Origin: Desulfovibrio desulfuricans
GTDB lineage: Bacteria > Desulfobacterota > Desulfovibrionia > Desulfovibrionales > Desulfovibrionaceae
Assembly: GCF_024460775.1 (NCBI RefSeq)
Contig: NZ_JANFYZ010000001.1
Location: 186,001 to 250,000, forward strand
Reading direction: 5' to 3'
DNA length: 64,000 bases
Position numbers and translations under genes: made by a program. A model generated the notes under the pieces. That model made no database searches, was not told where the DNA came from, and worked only from the letters and a program-made list of their open reading frames with translations. This document shows positions 19,075 through 28,956 of the stretch, one piece after another (the first letter of the stretch is position 1; each line of letters begins with the position of its first letter).

Positions 19075-19224
19075 TTAAAAAACAGAATAAATAAAAGGCG
19101 CTATGGCCGAGCCGCTGGTCATCACCACAAGTACGCCAAACAGCAGCAGAACGAGCACAAGGGGAAGCAGCCAGAATTTTTTGCGCTGCATAAAAAATTG
19201 CAGCAGGTCTTTAAGAAAATCCAT
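19075..19224 (-). CDS. DUF5989-type small membrane protein
   Basis: A 49-residue protein starting MDFLKDLLQFFMQRKKFWLL, with one hydrophobic helix (about residues 18-36) and ending APFIYSVF. A strong AGGAGAT ribosome site precedes the ATG at 19224. Proteins of this size and sequence pattern (short amphipathic start, RKK-FWLLP helix, SGSAIAPFIY end) regularly accompany SxtJ and NodU-type carbamoyltransferases. It lies between them here, 24 bp from SxtJ and 48 bp from the carbamoyltransferase. Probably an inner-membrane helper that anchors or assists the transferase; function unproven. Confidence 0.85.
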   Translation of the reverse strand: MDFLKDLLQFFMQRKKFWLLPLVLVLLLFGVLVVMTSGSAIAPFIYSVF

Positions 19225-19248
19225 TGATATCTCCTGAAGGAACAAATC

Positions 19249-19659
19249 CTAAAACGGATGTTCCAGATCTTTTGCTTCAAAGGTATGGTCGCGCGAAACA
19301 AAGGTGGAATCCGTGCTTTTTTTCCAGCCTTTGCGGCGCATGGGGTCATGCCCGAAAAGGCGCATGACAAGAGCCAGCGGGGTCACAATAACAAAAAATA
19401 TGCCGCTCAGCAGCAGGCGCGACATGATGGAGCCAAGCAGCAGGGAAAGACCCAGCCAGAGCTTTGCCAAAGGCGAATACAGACGGGGCCAGATCATGCC
19501 CGCCAGCAGCAGCCCCAGAGCAAGGGGCAACAGGGTGAGCGACTTGGTAAACATGACGGCCAACAGACATATCAATGTCATGGCCATAGCGGTATCGGCG
19601 CATTCCTTGTTGCTCACGGCAGCAGGCAAAAAGCCGAAATGTAGTTTGCGGTGTTGCAT
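19249..19659 (-). CDS. SxtJ-family membrane protein
   Basis: A 136-residue membrane protein with about three hydrophobic stretches (around 26-58, 66-78 and 82-102) and a polar C-terminus (about 105-136) with RRKGWKKS. The pattern LMRLFGHDPMRRK near residue 100 is typical of the SxtJ family, named from the saxitoxin cluster but widespread beside carbamoyltransferases. Its start shares one base with the stop of the SGNH hydrolase gene (TGATG), so translation is coupled. Role unknown; the conserved pairing suggests it works with the carbamoyltransferase at the membrane. Confidence 0.85.
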   Translation of the reverse strand: MQHRKLHFGFLPAAVSNKECADTAMAMTLICLLAVMFTKSLTLLPLALGLLLAGMIWPRLYSPLAKLWLGLSLLLGSIMSRLLLSGIFFVIVTPLALVMRLFGHDPMRRKGWKKSTDSTFVSRDHTFEAKDLEHPF

Positions 19660-20792
19660 CAGTTTCCTCTTGCAGCGGGGGATGATTGCAGGGCGTCGCG
19701 CACGTATGGCTCAAGAATGTCTGCGGCAACAGCGTTGCCAAAGGCATTCCAGTGCTTGTCGCAACTGAAATACAGGTCGGGGTATTTGACGCCGCGTGCA
19801 AGCATGGCAGGCATCAAGTCCACATAAGTCGCGCCTGTGCGGCCAGCCAGTTCGCGCAGCTTGCGGGCAAGGGGCGGCTCCTTGCCGTCATAGTGTTCAA
19901 AATCCTGATAGGCAGGAATGGTGAACAGAATAACCTTGCGGTTCCCCGCTTCGGCCACAAGCTGCTCGAGTGAATAGCGCATGATGTTCCATTCGTTCTC
20001 GGGCACAGAATAGTACATGGAGCCGCCCGAAGGATCATTGGTATTCTCGGGTGTCCAGCGAGGGACAAGCTTCATGTTTTCGATCTTGAAATCATTCAGG
20101 TAAATAGCAACCCGGTACAGACAGCTCCATTCCAGCAGGGTGAGCTTGAAGCTCTTTGCCAAGGACTGAACTTTTGTAGGCTGGGGCAGCTTTTTAACCG
20201 GGTAAAAAAGCTTGTAATCAGGATAATCGCCAACCAGATATGGGCGGTAATCGTCCGTGTCCTGCGTGTAGTAGAAATCCAGGCTGTTATCTTCAAAATC
20301 ATTGCGGGGCAGAATGCCCAGCAGAACGACATCGTGCCTGAACTGTTTAACCATATGCTTGTATTGAAGCCATTCCTGAATGGTGCCAAAGCCGCCGGAC
20401 GTGCCAAAATTGAGCACTTCCTTGCCGGTCGAAGCCTCAAGCCGGTTGGAGAGCCTGTCTTCTGACCTGTTGCCCCAACCTTCAATAAAAGAATCGCCCA
20501 GAATAACAACGCGCGGCTGGTCTGCATCCTTGGTGCGCTCCTTGTCGCGCATGCCAAAGGCATTGGAAGCGTACTGGGCCGTAAAGCAGGGCTTTTTGTG
20601 CAAATATGTGGATGAAGGGTGGTGCCATACGCCAAAATGCTCGTCGCTGAACGTCCAGAACTTGCTGTTAACGTTCACCAGGCTGTAAGACGGCATCTGA
20701 ATGTTTGTGTTTATATACTTGATGTAGAAATAGGATGCCACCTCAAGCATGGCTATCAGCATAAACAGAAAAATCAGGAATCTTTTTAGCAT
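19659..20792 (-). CDS. Membrane-anchored SGNH/GDSL-type hydrolase
   Basis: A 377-residue protein with one N-terminal membrane helix (about 4-24), the rest probably periplasmic. SGNH blocks are visible: GDSF with the nucleophile Ser at about residue 101, the Gly block GTSGG (about 134), an Asn in LPRNDFEDN (about 164-172), and the C-terminal D-x-x-H (CDKHWN; Asp345, His347). Such enzymes remove or transfer acyl groups on sugars or lipids. It is the first gene of the operon with SxtJ, DUF5989 and carbamoyltransferase, so the target is probably the same molecule. The ATG lacks a clear ribosome site, and a downstream start would lose the membrane helix. Confidence 0.85.
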   Translation of the reverse strand: MLKRFLIFLFMLIAMLEVASYFYIKYINTNIQMPSYSLVNVNSKFWTFSDEHFGVWHHPSSTYLHKKPCFTAQYASNAFGMRDKERTKDADQPRVVILGDSFIEGWGNRSEDRLSNRLEASTGKEVLNFGTSGGFGTIQEWLQYKHMVKQFRHDVVLLGILPRNDFEDNSLDFYYTQDTDDYRPYLVGDYPDYKLFYPVKKLPQPTKVQSLAKSFKLTLLEWSCLYRVAIYLNDFKIENMKLVPRWTPENTNDPSGGSMYYSVPENEWNIMRYSLEQLVAEAGNRKVILFTIPAYQDFEHYDGKEPPLARKLRELAGRTGATYVDLMPAMLARGVKYPDLYFSCDKHWNAFGNAVAADILEPYVRDALQSSPAARGN

Positions 20793-21006
20793 AAAGGAGT
20801 GGTTGAAAGAAAGTTTCGGGGTTCAGGCGTGTGGGGCTTCCTCACCGAAGGCGGTACCTGAACAAAAAGGCCAAAGCGAGAGCATAATCAAGTAGACCAT
20901 ATATGCCTGCTTTGCCAACTTTTCAAGCACGGTTTTGCGGGGGCAGAAACTCTATATCCCCGTAAGGCGCGGCCTGCGGCACCTCACTATGTAATCAGAA
21001 TTGAAA

Positions 21007-21050
21007 ATAACCGCACAAAAATCCGTTTTTGCAGGATTTTGTGCGGTTAT
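21007..21050 (-). terminator. Intrinsic terminator of prfC
   Basis: ATAACCGCACAAAA pairs with TTTTGTGCGGTTAT, with an inner ATCC/GGAT, 41 bp past the prfC stop. Read on the minus strand it is followed by TTTTC. Confidence 0.8.
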
Positions 21051-21091
21051 TCAATTTTATGCAGATGCGAACAGATGAAGTTTTTGTACGG

Positions 21092-22711
21092 TTATCTGAT
21101 TTCACGTGTGGTGTGAAAGGTTATCTGCGGCCATTCTTCAATAACTCTTGAGAGCCGCCATTCGCTGCTGGAAAGGATGGCAAGGCAGTCGTCGCCGTCG
21201 TAGGCGAGGTTTGACTGCTGGTCGGATTTAAAGGACTCCAGCGCCGCCCGGTCACTGGAGGTTATCCAGCGCGCGGCAGAAATGGGGCAGGGCTCGTACA
21301 GGGCGATAACGCCGTATTCGGCCTTGAGTCGGGCAATGATAACGTCAAACTGCAGCACGCCAACCGCGCCAAGAATGTGCGAGCTGTCTGTGATCGGGCG
21401 AAAAACCTGAATGGCCCCTTCTTCCGCAAGCTGTTTCAGGCCTTTGGCAAGCTGCTTGGAGCGCAGGGGGTCTGCCAGCTGCACGCGGCGAAAATGCTCG
21501 GGCGAGAAATTGGGAATACCCGTAAACTTGAGCACTTCTGAAGTTGTGAGCGTGTCGCCGATTTTCAGCGTGCCGTGGTTATGCAAACCGATAATGTCGC
21601 CGGGCCAGGCATCTTCAACGCCTTCACGGTCTTGCGCCATAAAGGTGATTGCCCGCGAAAGCTGCACCTCTTTGCCGATGCGGTGGTGCTTGACCTTCAT
21701 GCCGCGCTCGAACCTGCCGGAACATATGCGCATAAAGGCAATTCTGTCACGGTGGGCGGGGTCCATGTTTGCCTGAATCTTGAAAACAACGCCGGAAAAA
21801 TCTTCTTCAAGCGGATTGACCACGCGCTCGCCCGTGGCGCATTCCGCCACGCGGGGGATTGGGCCGGGGGCAAGACGTACAAGAGTGTCGAGCAGTTCCT
21901 GAACGCCGAAATTGTTGACCGCGCTGCCAAAAAACACCGGCGTCTGCTTGCCCTTGAGGTACAGTTCCTTGTCAAAAGGAAAGCCCGCGCCTTCCAGCAG
22001 GTCAATCTCGGTGCGCAGTTGCTCGGCGGCGTCTTCACCAATCAGTTCGGCAAGTTGCGGATCGTTCAGTCCGTTGATGACCAGAGCTTCCTTGGGGCGG
22101 GAGGTCTTTTTGCCGTCCTCCGCAAAAAAACGGATGGCCTGCCGCTCGATGTCGTACACGCCCTGAAAGCTCTTGCCCATGCCAATGGGCCAGGTCATGG
22201 GCGCGGCCTGAATGCCCAGGGTCTGCTCAATATCACTCAAGAGGTCAAAGGCATCGCGGCCTTCGCGGTCAAGCTTGTTGATAAAGGTCAAAATGGGCGT
22301 GTCGCGCATGCGGCACACTTCCATGAGCTTGCGGGTCTGCGTTTCAACACCCTTGACCGAGTCAATGACCATGAGGGCGGAGTCCACAGCCGTGAGCACG
22401 CGGTAGGTATCTTCCGAAAAGTCCTGGTGACCGGGCGTATCAAGCAGATTGATGATATGATCGGCGTAGGTGAACTTCATCACCGAGGATGAAACGGAAA
22501 TGCCGCGCTCGCGTTCAACTTCCATCCAGTCAGAAGTGGCATGGCGCTGGGCCTTTTTGGCCTTGACCGCGCCCGCCATCTGGATGGCTCCGCCGAACAG
22601 CAGCAGCTTTTCCGTGAGGGTTGTCTTGCCTGCGTCAGGGTGGGAAATAATGCCGAAAGTGCGGCGTCTGAGCGCTTCGCGACTCATGGCCGATGATATG
22701 TTTGTTTGCAT
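21092..22711 (-). CDS. prfC: Peptide chain release factor 3
   Basis: A 539-residue translational GTPase that removes RF1/RF2 from the ribosome after termination. G-domain motifs are all present: [11 protein letters not shown] (G1, about residues 19-29), [10 protein letters not shown] (G2), [14 protein letters not shown] (G3, about 91-104) and NKLDR (G4, about 145). The domain-II and C-terminal regions match RF3 and not EF-G in length. Start [21 protein letters not shown]; the internal [11 protein letters not shown] is a possible alternative. Monocistronic with its own terminator. Confidence 0.96.
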   Translation of the reverse strand: MQTNISSAMSREALRRRTFGIISHPDAGKTTLTEKLLLFGGAIQMAGAVKAKKAQRHATSDWMEVERERGISVSSSVMKFTYADHIINLLDTPGHQDFSEDTYRVLTAVDSALMVIDSVKGVETQTRKLMEVCRMRDTPILTFINKLDREGRDAFDLLSDIEQTLGIQAAPMTWPIGMGKSFQGVYDIERQAIRFFAEDGKKTSRPKEALVINGLNDPQLAELIGEDAAEQLRTEIDLLEGAGFPFDKELYLKGKQTPVFFGSAVNNFGVQELLDTLVRLAPGPIPRVAECATGERVVNPLEEDFSGVVFKIQANMDPAHRDRIAFMRICSGRFERGMKVKHHRIGKEVQLSRAITFMAQDREGVEDAWPGDIIGLHNHGTLKIGDTLTTSEVLKFTGIPNFSPEHFRRVQLADPLRSKQLAKGLKQLAEEGAIQVFRPITDSSHILGAVGVLQFDVIIARLKAEYGVIALYEPCPISAARWITSSDRAALESFKSDQQSNLAYDGDDCLAILSSSEWRLSRVIEEWPQITFHTTREIR

Positions 22712-23106
22712 AAATCTGCCTGGAATTCAGAGGTCAGGAGTGTGCCGGTGGGTCAGAATCCGGCTGCATAGCGGCACAAAGGCCTGCCGCATTAAGCGAT
22801 GGCTGGCTGCGCGGACCCGGCAAAAAAGCAGCACGGCGAATGCCGTGCGTTTGCGCTGCGCTGCAACCATCAGCATCCACACCGTGAGGACAAAATCTCA
22901 CGAAACACAGCGTGGGCCGTGCATTTGCCAAAACGACAATTTAACCACTTACTTTAAGGCAGTCAAACAGTTTGCATGGGGTGACTGCTTGAATTGCAGA
23001 TGCCCGGCAGCAGCATGAGCCGCAGGTTCCGCAGGTTGCAAACTGTGAAGGATGTTGCGCACAAGCCCATATGCTGGATTTTCTGGTATGTTTTTTTAAT
23101 GGGTGT
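22712..23106. other. Intergenic region between prfC and the HD-GYP gene
   Basis: No supported gene. It holds a terminator-like hairpin at 22825-22848 and a small hairpin CGTGAG/CTCACG at 22883-22902. A short cysteine-rich minus-strand frame (22941-23132) has no recognisable family. Confidence 0.4.
22825..22848 (-). terminator. Probable terminator downstream of the HD-GYP gene
   Basis: GCACGGC (22831-22837) and GCCGTGC (22842-22848) form a 7-bp stem with a 4-nt loop. On the minus strand it is followed by TGCTTTTTTG. It is about 260 bp past the HD-GYP stop, so the transcript would have a long 3' end. Confidence 0.6.
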
Positions 23107-23781
23107 TCAGTCCACACGCAACATGGCAACAAGGTCGCGCAACCTGTCCCTGATGCTCATAAAGGCTTTGACCACATCCGGGTCAAACTGGCTGCCAGTG
23201 CCTTTGATGATTTCACGGCAGGCCTCGTCAAAGCTTTTGGCCTGGCGGTAGGGACGTGATTGCAGCATGGCAGAAAGACTGTCTGCCACGGTGATAATGC
23301 GCGCGCCCAGGGGAATATGCCCGCCTTTAAGCCCCTGTGGGTAACCGTTGCCGTCAAAACGTTCGTGGTGGGCGCGCACCATATCCACAATGCCGCAATC
23401 CCGAAGGCAGGCTATGGGAGCAAGAATGTCGGCCCCCATGTCTGGATGCCTGCGGATTGCCAGCCATTCCTTGGGAGTAAGAGCGGATGTTTTGGCCAGA
23501 ATGTCGTCAGGAACACCAATTTTGCCAAGATCATGCAGGTGACCAGCCACATGGATTATATCGGCAGCCTGGTGCCCCAGGCCCATCGCAAGGGCCAAAG
23601 CCTGCGAAATGATGGCAACTTCTTCTGAATGGGCGAGGGTATAGGTATCCTTGGCGTCTATGGCCTTGCCGAGTGATTCAGCAAGCTGGTGGATGATTTC
23701 TGTCACCGCAGAGCTGCAAGGAACGAGTTTTTCGCGGCGGGTGGCGCTTTCGGCAAGGTTAAGGCGAGAATGACACAACAT
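23107..23781 (-). CDS. HD-GYP domain phosphodiesterase
   Basis: A 224-residue cytoplasmic protein that is almost only an HD-GYP domain, the family that hydrolyses c-di-GMP. The metal-binding HD is in HLHDLGKIG (about residues 82-90). Further ligands are in RRHPDMGAD (about 109) and HHERFDGNGYPQGL (about 137-150, containing the GYP triad). A C-terminal RPYRQAKSF segment is conserved. There is no attached receiver, PAS or membrane domain; the short N-terminus (about 1-45) is not recognisable. It probably lowers c-di-GMP in balance with the diguanylate cyclases elsewhere in the window. Confidence 0.9.
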   Translation of the reverse strand: MLCHSRLNLAESATRREKLVPCSSAVTEIIHQLAESLGKAIDAKDTYTLAHSEEVAIISQALALAMGLGHQAADIIHVAGHLHDLGKIGVPDDILAKTSALTPKEWLAIRRHPDMGADILAPIACLRDCGIVDMVRAHHERFDGNGYPQGLKGGHIPLGARIITVADSLSAMLQSRPYRQAKSFDEACREIIKGTGSQFDPDVVKAFMSIRDRLRDLVAMLRVD

Positions 23782-24038
23782 TACGTATCCTTATGGTCGG
23801 CGAAATGCGCGGCTCACGTTCAGACGTGCAGGCAGGATTGAAAACACTCTTAAGATGAGGTCTCGAATTAGCAGGTTTGAAATTTAATTTCAATGTCAAA
23901 TTAGCCACATCCGTAAAAATTTGCAAGGTAGATAATACACATAATAATCAGAAAATGGTATTCAATAACAGCATGTTATAAATATATAGCAACTCATAAC
24001 CTGCGAAGCTGATTTCGTAACAAAGCCTGATCGCCACG
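23782..24038. other. AT-rich promoter region of the HD-GYP gene
   Basis: No gene seen. The sequence is AT-rich (most strongly at 23865-24000) and upstream of the HD-GYP start, consistent with promoter DNA. Confidence 0.4.
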
Positions 24039-24072
24039 CAAAACAGGGCCGCCCCAATGGAGCAGCCCTGTT
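24039..24072 (-). terminator. Probable terminator of the glpFK operon
   Basis: AACAGGGC (24042-24049) pairs with GCCCTGTT (24065-24072), 40 bp past the glpK stop. On the minus strand the stem runs into TTTTGC. Confidence 0.65.
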
Positions 24073-24111
24073 GTTTGTACATTGTGCGCCCGGATCTAGC
24101 GGGAGCGAAAC

Positions 24112-25608
24112 TTATTCTTCAATCCAGCTTCTGGCCCGCTCCACAGCGCGGTGCCACTGGTGCAGCAGTTCCTGCCGACGGTCTTCGGGCATGTTGGGTT
24201 CAAAGCGGCGGTCAAGTTTCCACTGGGCGCAGAGCTGTTCTTCGCTTTCCCAGAATCCCACAGCAAGACCGGCAAGGTAGGCCGCGCCAAGGGCGGTTGT
24301 TTCCGTAACCATGGGGCGCTCAACAACCACGCCTGTGAGGTTGGCCTGGCACTGCATGAGCATGTTGTTACGGCTTGCGCCGCCGTCCACGCGCAGGGTG
24401 GTCAGGGGAACGCCCGCGTCTTTCTGCATGGCCTCCATGATGTCGAGGGTCTGCAGAGCAATGGATTCAATCGCCGCCCTGGCAATGTGCCCGCGGTTGG
24501 TGCCGCGCGTGATGCCCACCATGGTGCCTCGGGCGTACTGATCCCAGTAAGGAGCGCCCATGCCCACAAAGGCGGGCACAAGGTACACGCCGCCGTTGTC
24601 CGGCACGGTGATGGCAAGGCTTTCCATTTCAGAAGAATCGCGGATAAAGCCAAGGCCGTCGCGCAGCCACTGCACCACTGCGCCGCCCACAAAAACGCTG
24701 CCCTCAAGGGCGTAATAACGGCCCTTGGGCGTTTCCCACGCCACGGTGGTCAGCATGTTGTTTTTGCTTTCGCGGGCCTTGGTGCCGGTGTTGAGCAGCA
24801 GGAAGCAGCCCGTGCCATAGGTGTTTTTGGCCATGCCTTCGGTCATGCAGGCATTGCCGTAGGTAGCGGCCTGCTGGTCGCCAGCCACGCCCGCAATGGG
24901 CACAGCCTGACCGAAAAATTCGGGATGGGTCTGAGCCATAACACTGGAGGAGGGAGCCACTTCGGGCAGCATGGCGCGCGGCACGCCGATGATTTCAAGC
25001 AGTTCATCATCCCACTGGCCAGTGTGGATGTTGAAGAGCAGGGTGCGGCTGGCGTTGGAAGGGTCGGTCACATGCGCGCCGCGCTTGCTGAAGTTCCAGA
25101 TAAGCCAGGTATCAATGGTGCCGAAAAGCAGTTCGCCCGCTTCGGCCCTGGCGCGCGCGCCGGGCACGTTGTCGAGTATCCAGCGCACCTTGGTGCCGGA
25201 AAAATAGGCATCAAGCACAAGGCCGGTTTTCTGACGAATAACCTCAGCCTTGCCCGCAGCGCGCAACTGGTCGCAAAAGCCGGCCGTGCGGCGGTCTTGC
25301 CACACAATGGCATTGTATACGGGTGCGCCGGTGGCCTTGTCCCACACAACTGTGGTTTCGCGCTGGTTGGTGATGCCAACTGCGGCCAGTTCGTTGCTCT
25401 GCACGTTGGCGTGTTTCAGGCATTCCTTGGCAACATGCGACTGCGTGTCAAAGATTTCATTGGGGTTATGCTCAACCCAGCCGGGCTGGGGGAATATTTG
25501 GGTGAATTCCCGCTGCGCAACCTGAACAATATTGGCGTCGCGGTCAAAAAGAATGGCGCGCGAGCTGGTAGTGCCCTGGTCAAGAGACAGAATGTATTTA
25601 TGAGCCAT
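24112..25608 (-). CDS. glpK: Glycerol kinase
   Basis: A 498-residue FGGY-family kinase that converts glycerol and ATP to glycerol 3-phosphate. The N-terminal [15 protein letters not shown] (about residues 7-21) is the phosphate-1 motif. Active-site features include [10 protein letters not shown] (about 80) and DLxN-type substrate contacts. The [13 protein letters not shown] region (about 260) and the C-terminal [13 protein letters not shown] (about 405) are also present. The ATG at 25608 ([12 protein letters not shown]) has a GGAGG ribosome site and is preferred over an ATG 18 nt upstream. It follows glpF by 94 bp, so uptake and phosphorylation are encoded together. No glycerol-3-phosphate dehydrogenase is seen nearby. 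Confidence 0.96.
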   Translation of the reverse strand: MAHKYILSLDQGTTSSRAILFDRDANIVQVAQREFTQIFPQPGWVEHNPNEIFDTQSHVAKECLKHANVQSNELAAVGITNQRETTVVWDKATGAPVYNAIVWQDRRTAGFCDQLRAAGKAEVIRQKTGLVLDAYFSGTKVRWILDNVPGARARAEAGELLFGTIDTWLIWNFSKRGAHVTDPSNASRTLLFNIHTGQWDDELLEIIGVPRAMLPEVAPSSSVMAQTHPEFFGQAVPIAGVAGDQQAATYGNACMTEGMAKNTYGTGCFLLLNTGTKARESKNNMLTTVAWETPKGRYYALEGSVFVGGAVVQWLRDGLGFIRDSSEMESLAITVPDNGGVYLVPAFVGMGAPYWDQYARGTMVGITRGTNRGHIARAAIESIALQTLDIMEAMQKDAGVPLTTLRVDGGASRNNMLMQCQANLTGVVVERPMVTETTALGAAYLAGLAVGFWESEEQLCAQWKLDRRFEPNMPEDRRQELLHQWHRAVERARSWIEE

Positions 25609-25702
25609 ATAATCCTCCGAAAGCATTGTTGATGTTTGTTGCCGCAGCGCGCAGAAGTCTGAAAACCTGTACGCTGGGCAGCACGGAGTTGCTCAAAACG
25701 GT

Positions 25703-26428
25703 CTAGAGCAGGCCTATGCCCTTGCACACAACATAGGCAAGCACAGCGCCGACCATGGGAGCGCACACCGGAATCCAGGCATAGGCCCAGTCAGAAGAAC
25801 CCTTGCCGGCAATGGGCAGCACCGCATGCGCAATGCGGGGGCCAAGGTCGCGGGCGGGGTTGATGGCGTAACCGGTGGGGCCGCCAAGGCTGAGGCCCAG
25901 AGCCCACACAAGGATGCCCACCATGTAGGGGCCGTAACCAGAAGGCAGGGTGCCATTGTTGGTGTGGAAAATGGCAAAGATGCCAAAAAGCAGCATGAAC
26001 GTGCCGATAACTTCGCACAGGAAGTTCTGACCGTAGCTGCGGATGGCAGGGGCGGTGCTGAAAACAGCCAGCTTGAGGCCTGGATCTTCAGTGGGTGCCC
26101 AGTGGGGCAGGTAGGCAAGCCAGACAATGGCAGCGCCAGTGAAACCGCCAGCGATTTGCGCAAGCATGGTTACGAAAGCCTGACTCGCGCCGTAGACGCC
26201 AAGCATGGTTTTGGCCAGGGTCACGGCCGGATTGAGGTCAGCCTGGGGCGCGCCCAGAGCCACCGAGGTAAATACGCCGAGCATAACGGCAAAACCCCAG
26301 CCCGCGGTAATAACAATCCAGCCGCCGCCGTTGCCCTTGGAGTCTTTAAGCAAAACGCAGGCAACAACGCCAGCACCAAAGGTAATCAGCATCATCGTTC
26401 CAAAAAATTCACCAAGAAGGTTGGTCAT
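25703..26428 (-). CDS. glpF: Glycerol uptake facilitator (aquaglyceroporin)
   Basis: A 241-residue MIP-family channel for glycerol diffusion across the inner membrane. It has six helices and both half-helix NPA motifs, LNPAVT (about residue 65) and INPARDLGPR (about 196). The Asp after the second NPA box (NPARD) is typical of glycerol facilitators and not water channels. The start is the ATG at 26428 (MTNLLGEFFG) with an AAGGA ribosome site. The open frame extends upstream without membrane-channel sequence. First gene of the glpF-glpK unit. Confidence 0.95.
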   Translation of the reverse strand: MTNLLGEFFGTMMLITFGAGVVACVLLKDSKGNGGGWIVITAGWGFAVMLGVFTSVALGAPQADLNPAVTLAKTMLGVYGASQAFVTMLAQIAGGFTGAAIVWLAYLPHWAPTEDPGLKLAVFSTAPAIRSYGQNFLCEVIGTFMLLFGIFAIFHTNNGTLPSGYGPYMVGILVWALGLSLGGPTGYAINPARDLGPRIAHAVLPIAGKGSSDWAYAWIPVCAPMVGAVLAYVVCKGIGLL

Positions 26429-26666
26429 GGGCAGATCCTTCACAAGTAGTTGATATGGTTGCAAACCTTGCGGTTTGCCATCTCCTGTTCCAATAGCTTG
26501 CTGGTAAAATGGGGGGACTGCTTGGCGCAATGTTCCTTTCTGCTTGGATGCCGAAGGCTCTTTGGTATTTAGGTGTCGTTTTACAAAACGTGCGTGTCTG
26601 ATGCAGATTGAGCCAAAGCATCACAATTGGTTATATGTTTGTAAGGAATACTAATCCTATATTTGA

Positions 26667-26695
26667 TATATAATGGGATGAAAAAAAGATTGCAA
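26667..26695 (-). promoter_or_regulatory. Candidate sigma-70 promoter for glpFK
   Basis: On the minus strand TTGCAA (26690-26695) and TATATA (26667-26672) are separated by 17 bp. This would give a leader of about 230 nt before glpF. AT-rich DNA around it makes chance matches possible. Confidence 0.35.
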
Positions 26696-26785
26696 GTACA
26701 TTACAATTGTTACAAACAGTAAAAATTATCATTCTTAAATATCAGTTCATTCGGGTCGTTTGTAGCATAAAATTGTCAGCAAACC

Positions 26786-26808
26786 AAAAAGGCCGCCCGA
26801 AGGCGGCC
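26786..26808 (-). terminator. Intrinsic terminator of the chemoreceptor gene at 26834
   Basis: GGCCGCC (26791-26797) pairs with GGCGGCC (26802-26808) around a tetraloop. On the minus strand it is followed by TTTTT. It lies 26 bp past the stop codon. Confidence 0.9.
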
Positions 26809-26833
26809 ATGTATAATGGGAATAAAAGGCGCA

Positions 26834-28591
26834 TCAGCCGTTAGTTTTCATGTCGCGTATAAGGCCTTGCAGTGCAGCCGCCTGCTGGGAGAGGGCACCC
26901 ACTGCCTTGCTTGCGTGATCCATAGCCTGCGCTGTTTCGGCAGAAATGGTTGCGACTTGCTCGACTGATCTGTTGATTTCTTCGCTGGTTGCCGACTGCT
27001 GCTCGCTTGCAGCGGCAATTGCCTGGATTTGATCGTTAACATGCTCTACATACTCAAGTATTTGCCGCAATGCGTCGCCAGAACGGGCAGAGAGCGTGGT
27101 TGCCTCTTCAATGGCTGCGCCCACGTCTTCCACATTATCAATATTTTTTCTCGTGCCTTGCTGAATGCCGCTGATGGCATCCCCAACTTCACGGGTGGCT
27201 GTCATGGTTTTTTCTGCAAGTTTGCGCACTTCATCAGCCACCACGGCAAAGCCCCGGCCTGCATCGCCAGCACGGGCAGCCTCAATGGCGGCGTTGAGCG
27301 CAAGCAGGTTTGTCTGGTCGGCAATATCCGCAATGACGTTCATGATCTGCCCAATGGCTTCGGCCTGTTTGCCCAATGCCCCCATATCCTGCTTGATTGC
27401 CAATGATTTTGCATGAATGGACTTAATGTTCTCAACCGCAGTGCTCACAATCTGCACGCCTTCAATGGTCTGTTTTTGAGCGTTGCCAGAAACCCCTGCT
27501 GCGAGTTGGGCATTTTTGGCAACCTCAAGCACTGTCGCATTCATTTCTTCCATGGCGGTGGCAGTTTCGTGCACACGGTTTGACTGTTCATCCGCTCCAC
27601 GGCTGGATTGGGTTATCTGCGTAGAAAGCTGCTCCGCAGCGCCAGAGATTACTTCAACTACTTCTTCAAGTTGCTGGGCTGCCTGCAACATGCCTTCCGC
27701 CTTGGCCCTTTCAGCCATCAGCTTTGATTGCTGGGCTTCGGCAGTTGCCTTGCGGGCTGTTTCGGCTTGCAGTTCTGCCTCAGCCTGCCGCGTTGAGGCC
27801 TGGGTGAAGCTTTCGCTCAGTTTGTCGCGCATCTCGCGCATGGCGGCAAACAGGCCGCAGTTTTTACGGCTGCCGTGCAGGCTCATATCCACTTCAAGAT
27901 CGCCGTGGGCAATTTTGCGCGCCACTTCTGCTACATCGGCAGGTTCCGCTCCCAGTTGCGCCATGAATGATCGGATTGTAAAAAATGCCCCAAGCGAGCC
28001 AGTAATAATTGAAATTCCGGTCAGAACCCATTGCAGGATCAGGCTTGCGGCAAGCTCGTCCTTTAACGTGTCCAGGTTATGGCTTGCCACGCCGGTCTGT
28101 TCTTCAATAAATGGTTCCAGAGCAATTGTGAGGGCTTCTGTGGCATTGTCGAAATCTTCCATGAGTTCGTTGCCAGCCTCTATGCCCTGGTTGATGTAAG
28201 TATCAGCCATCTTGCGGCCCAGCGCGTACATGGCGTCGAACGACTTGACCAGTGCGGCAAGCCTCTCCTGTGATTTTTTGTTGTTCTCAAGAGCGAATTT
28301 GTTTTCGAATTTTTTTGCATGCTCATGAAAGGTATCGGCGGCTTCCTGCGCCTCTTTGTACCCATCAGGGCTGTGCGTTGCGGAAACGTCAGACAGGAAT
28401 TGCTGCACCTGCACGGTTTGCAGCTTCATATCCGCAGCCAGCATGGCCAGCGGCATGCTTTCATCGGCCGTCGTGTCGGCTAGGAGGTCGGCCTGGCTCA
28501 GGTTATGGCGCATAATCAAGGCGCTGAGCAGTATCAGAAAAAAAATGGAACCAAAGCCCAGCCAAAGCCGGGTTGCTACTTTTAACTGCAT
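26834..28591 (-). CDS. Methyl-accepting chemotaxis protein with helical-bundle sensor
   Basis: A 585-residue chemoreceptor. It has a membrane helix at about 10-30, a mostly helical periplasmic region (about 31-205, with [13 protein letters not shown] and many charged helices) of the four-helix-bundle type, a second helix at about 208-230, a HAMP-like segment, coiled coils and the conserved signalling tip ([18 protein letters not shown]). It ends LIRDMKTNG with no CheR-binding pentapeptide. The start is set at the ATG at 28591 ([10 protein letters not shown]) because GGGAGG precedes it and it opens the first membrane helix. The frame is open 183 nt further upstream. First of three chemoreceptors in this block. 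Confidence 0.92.
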   Translation of the reverse strand: MQLKVATRLWLGFGSIFFLILLSALIMRHNLSQADLLADTTADESMPLAMLAADMKLQTVQVQQFLSDVSATHSPDGYKEAQEAADTFHEHAKKFENKFALENNKKSQERLAALVKSFDAMYALGRKMADTYINQGIEAGNELMEDFDNATEALTIALEPFIEEQTGVASHNLDTLKDELAASLILQWVLTGISIITGSLGAFFTIRSFMAQLGAEPADVAEVARKIAHGDLEVDMSLHGSRKNCGLFAAMREMRDKLSESFTQASTRQAEAELQAETARKATAEAQQSKLMAERAKAEGMLQAAQQLEEVVEVISGAAEQLSTQITQSSRGADEQSNRVHETATAMEEMNATVLEVAKNAQLAAGVSGNAQKQTIEGVQIVSTAVENIKSIHAKSLAIKQDMGALGKQAEAIGQIMNVIADIADQTNLLALNAAIEAARAGDAGRGFAVVADEVRKLAEKTMTATREVGDAISGIQQGTRKNIDNVEDVGAAIEEATTLSARSGDALRQILEYVEHVNDQIQAIAAASEQQSATSEEINRSVEQVATISAETAQAMDHASKAVGALSQQAAALQGLIRDMKTNG

Positions 28592-28899
28592 GGTGCGCCT
28601 CCCCCAAAAGCATGAGGTTGAATGGCCCGCAGCAAGTGCGGACAAAAGTATTACACAGTTATAAACTAATGAAATTGATATGTTAAACGTGGAAATAATT
28701 CTCGCAGTTGCCATGAACCACGGAGTATGTGATGCCCTGCAAAGCTGCCTGGAATGCAGATGGGAGCATTCCAAGCATTTTGGTTATAAACAGCCTAATG
28801 CGCCTTGCGGACTGTGTCCATACACTGAGGCGTGAAAATATTGCTTATCGATTTCAGAAACTGCGGGATGCGCGTGCGCAAAGATTGCTGCACCAACGC
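28592..28899. other. Intergenic region between two chemoreceptor genes
   Basis: Nothing recognised. The part next to the chemoreceptor start is AT-rich and should carry its promoter. A short plus-strand open frame (28729-28917) has no identifiable family. Confidence 0.4.
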
Positions 28900-28929
28900 A
28901 AAAAGGCCGCCCGGTGATGGACGGCCTTT
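28900..28929 (-). terminator. Intrinsic terminator of the chemoreceptor gene at 28957
   Basis: AAAGGCCG (28902-28909) pairs with CGGCCTTT (28922-28929). On the minus strand the stem is followed by TTTTTGCG. It lies 27 bp past the stop. Confidence 0.85.
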
Positions 28930-28956
28930 CGCAAGGAAAGACTGCACTCAGGAGCT

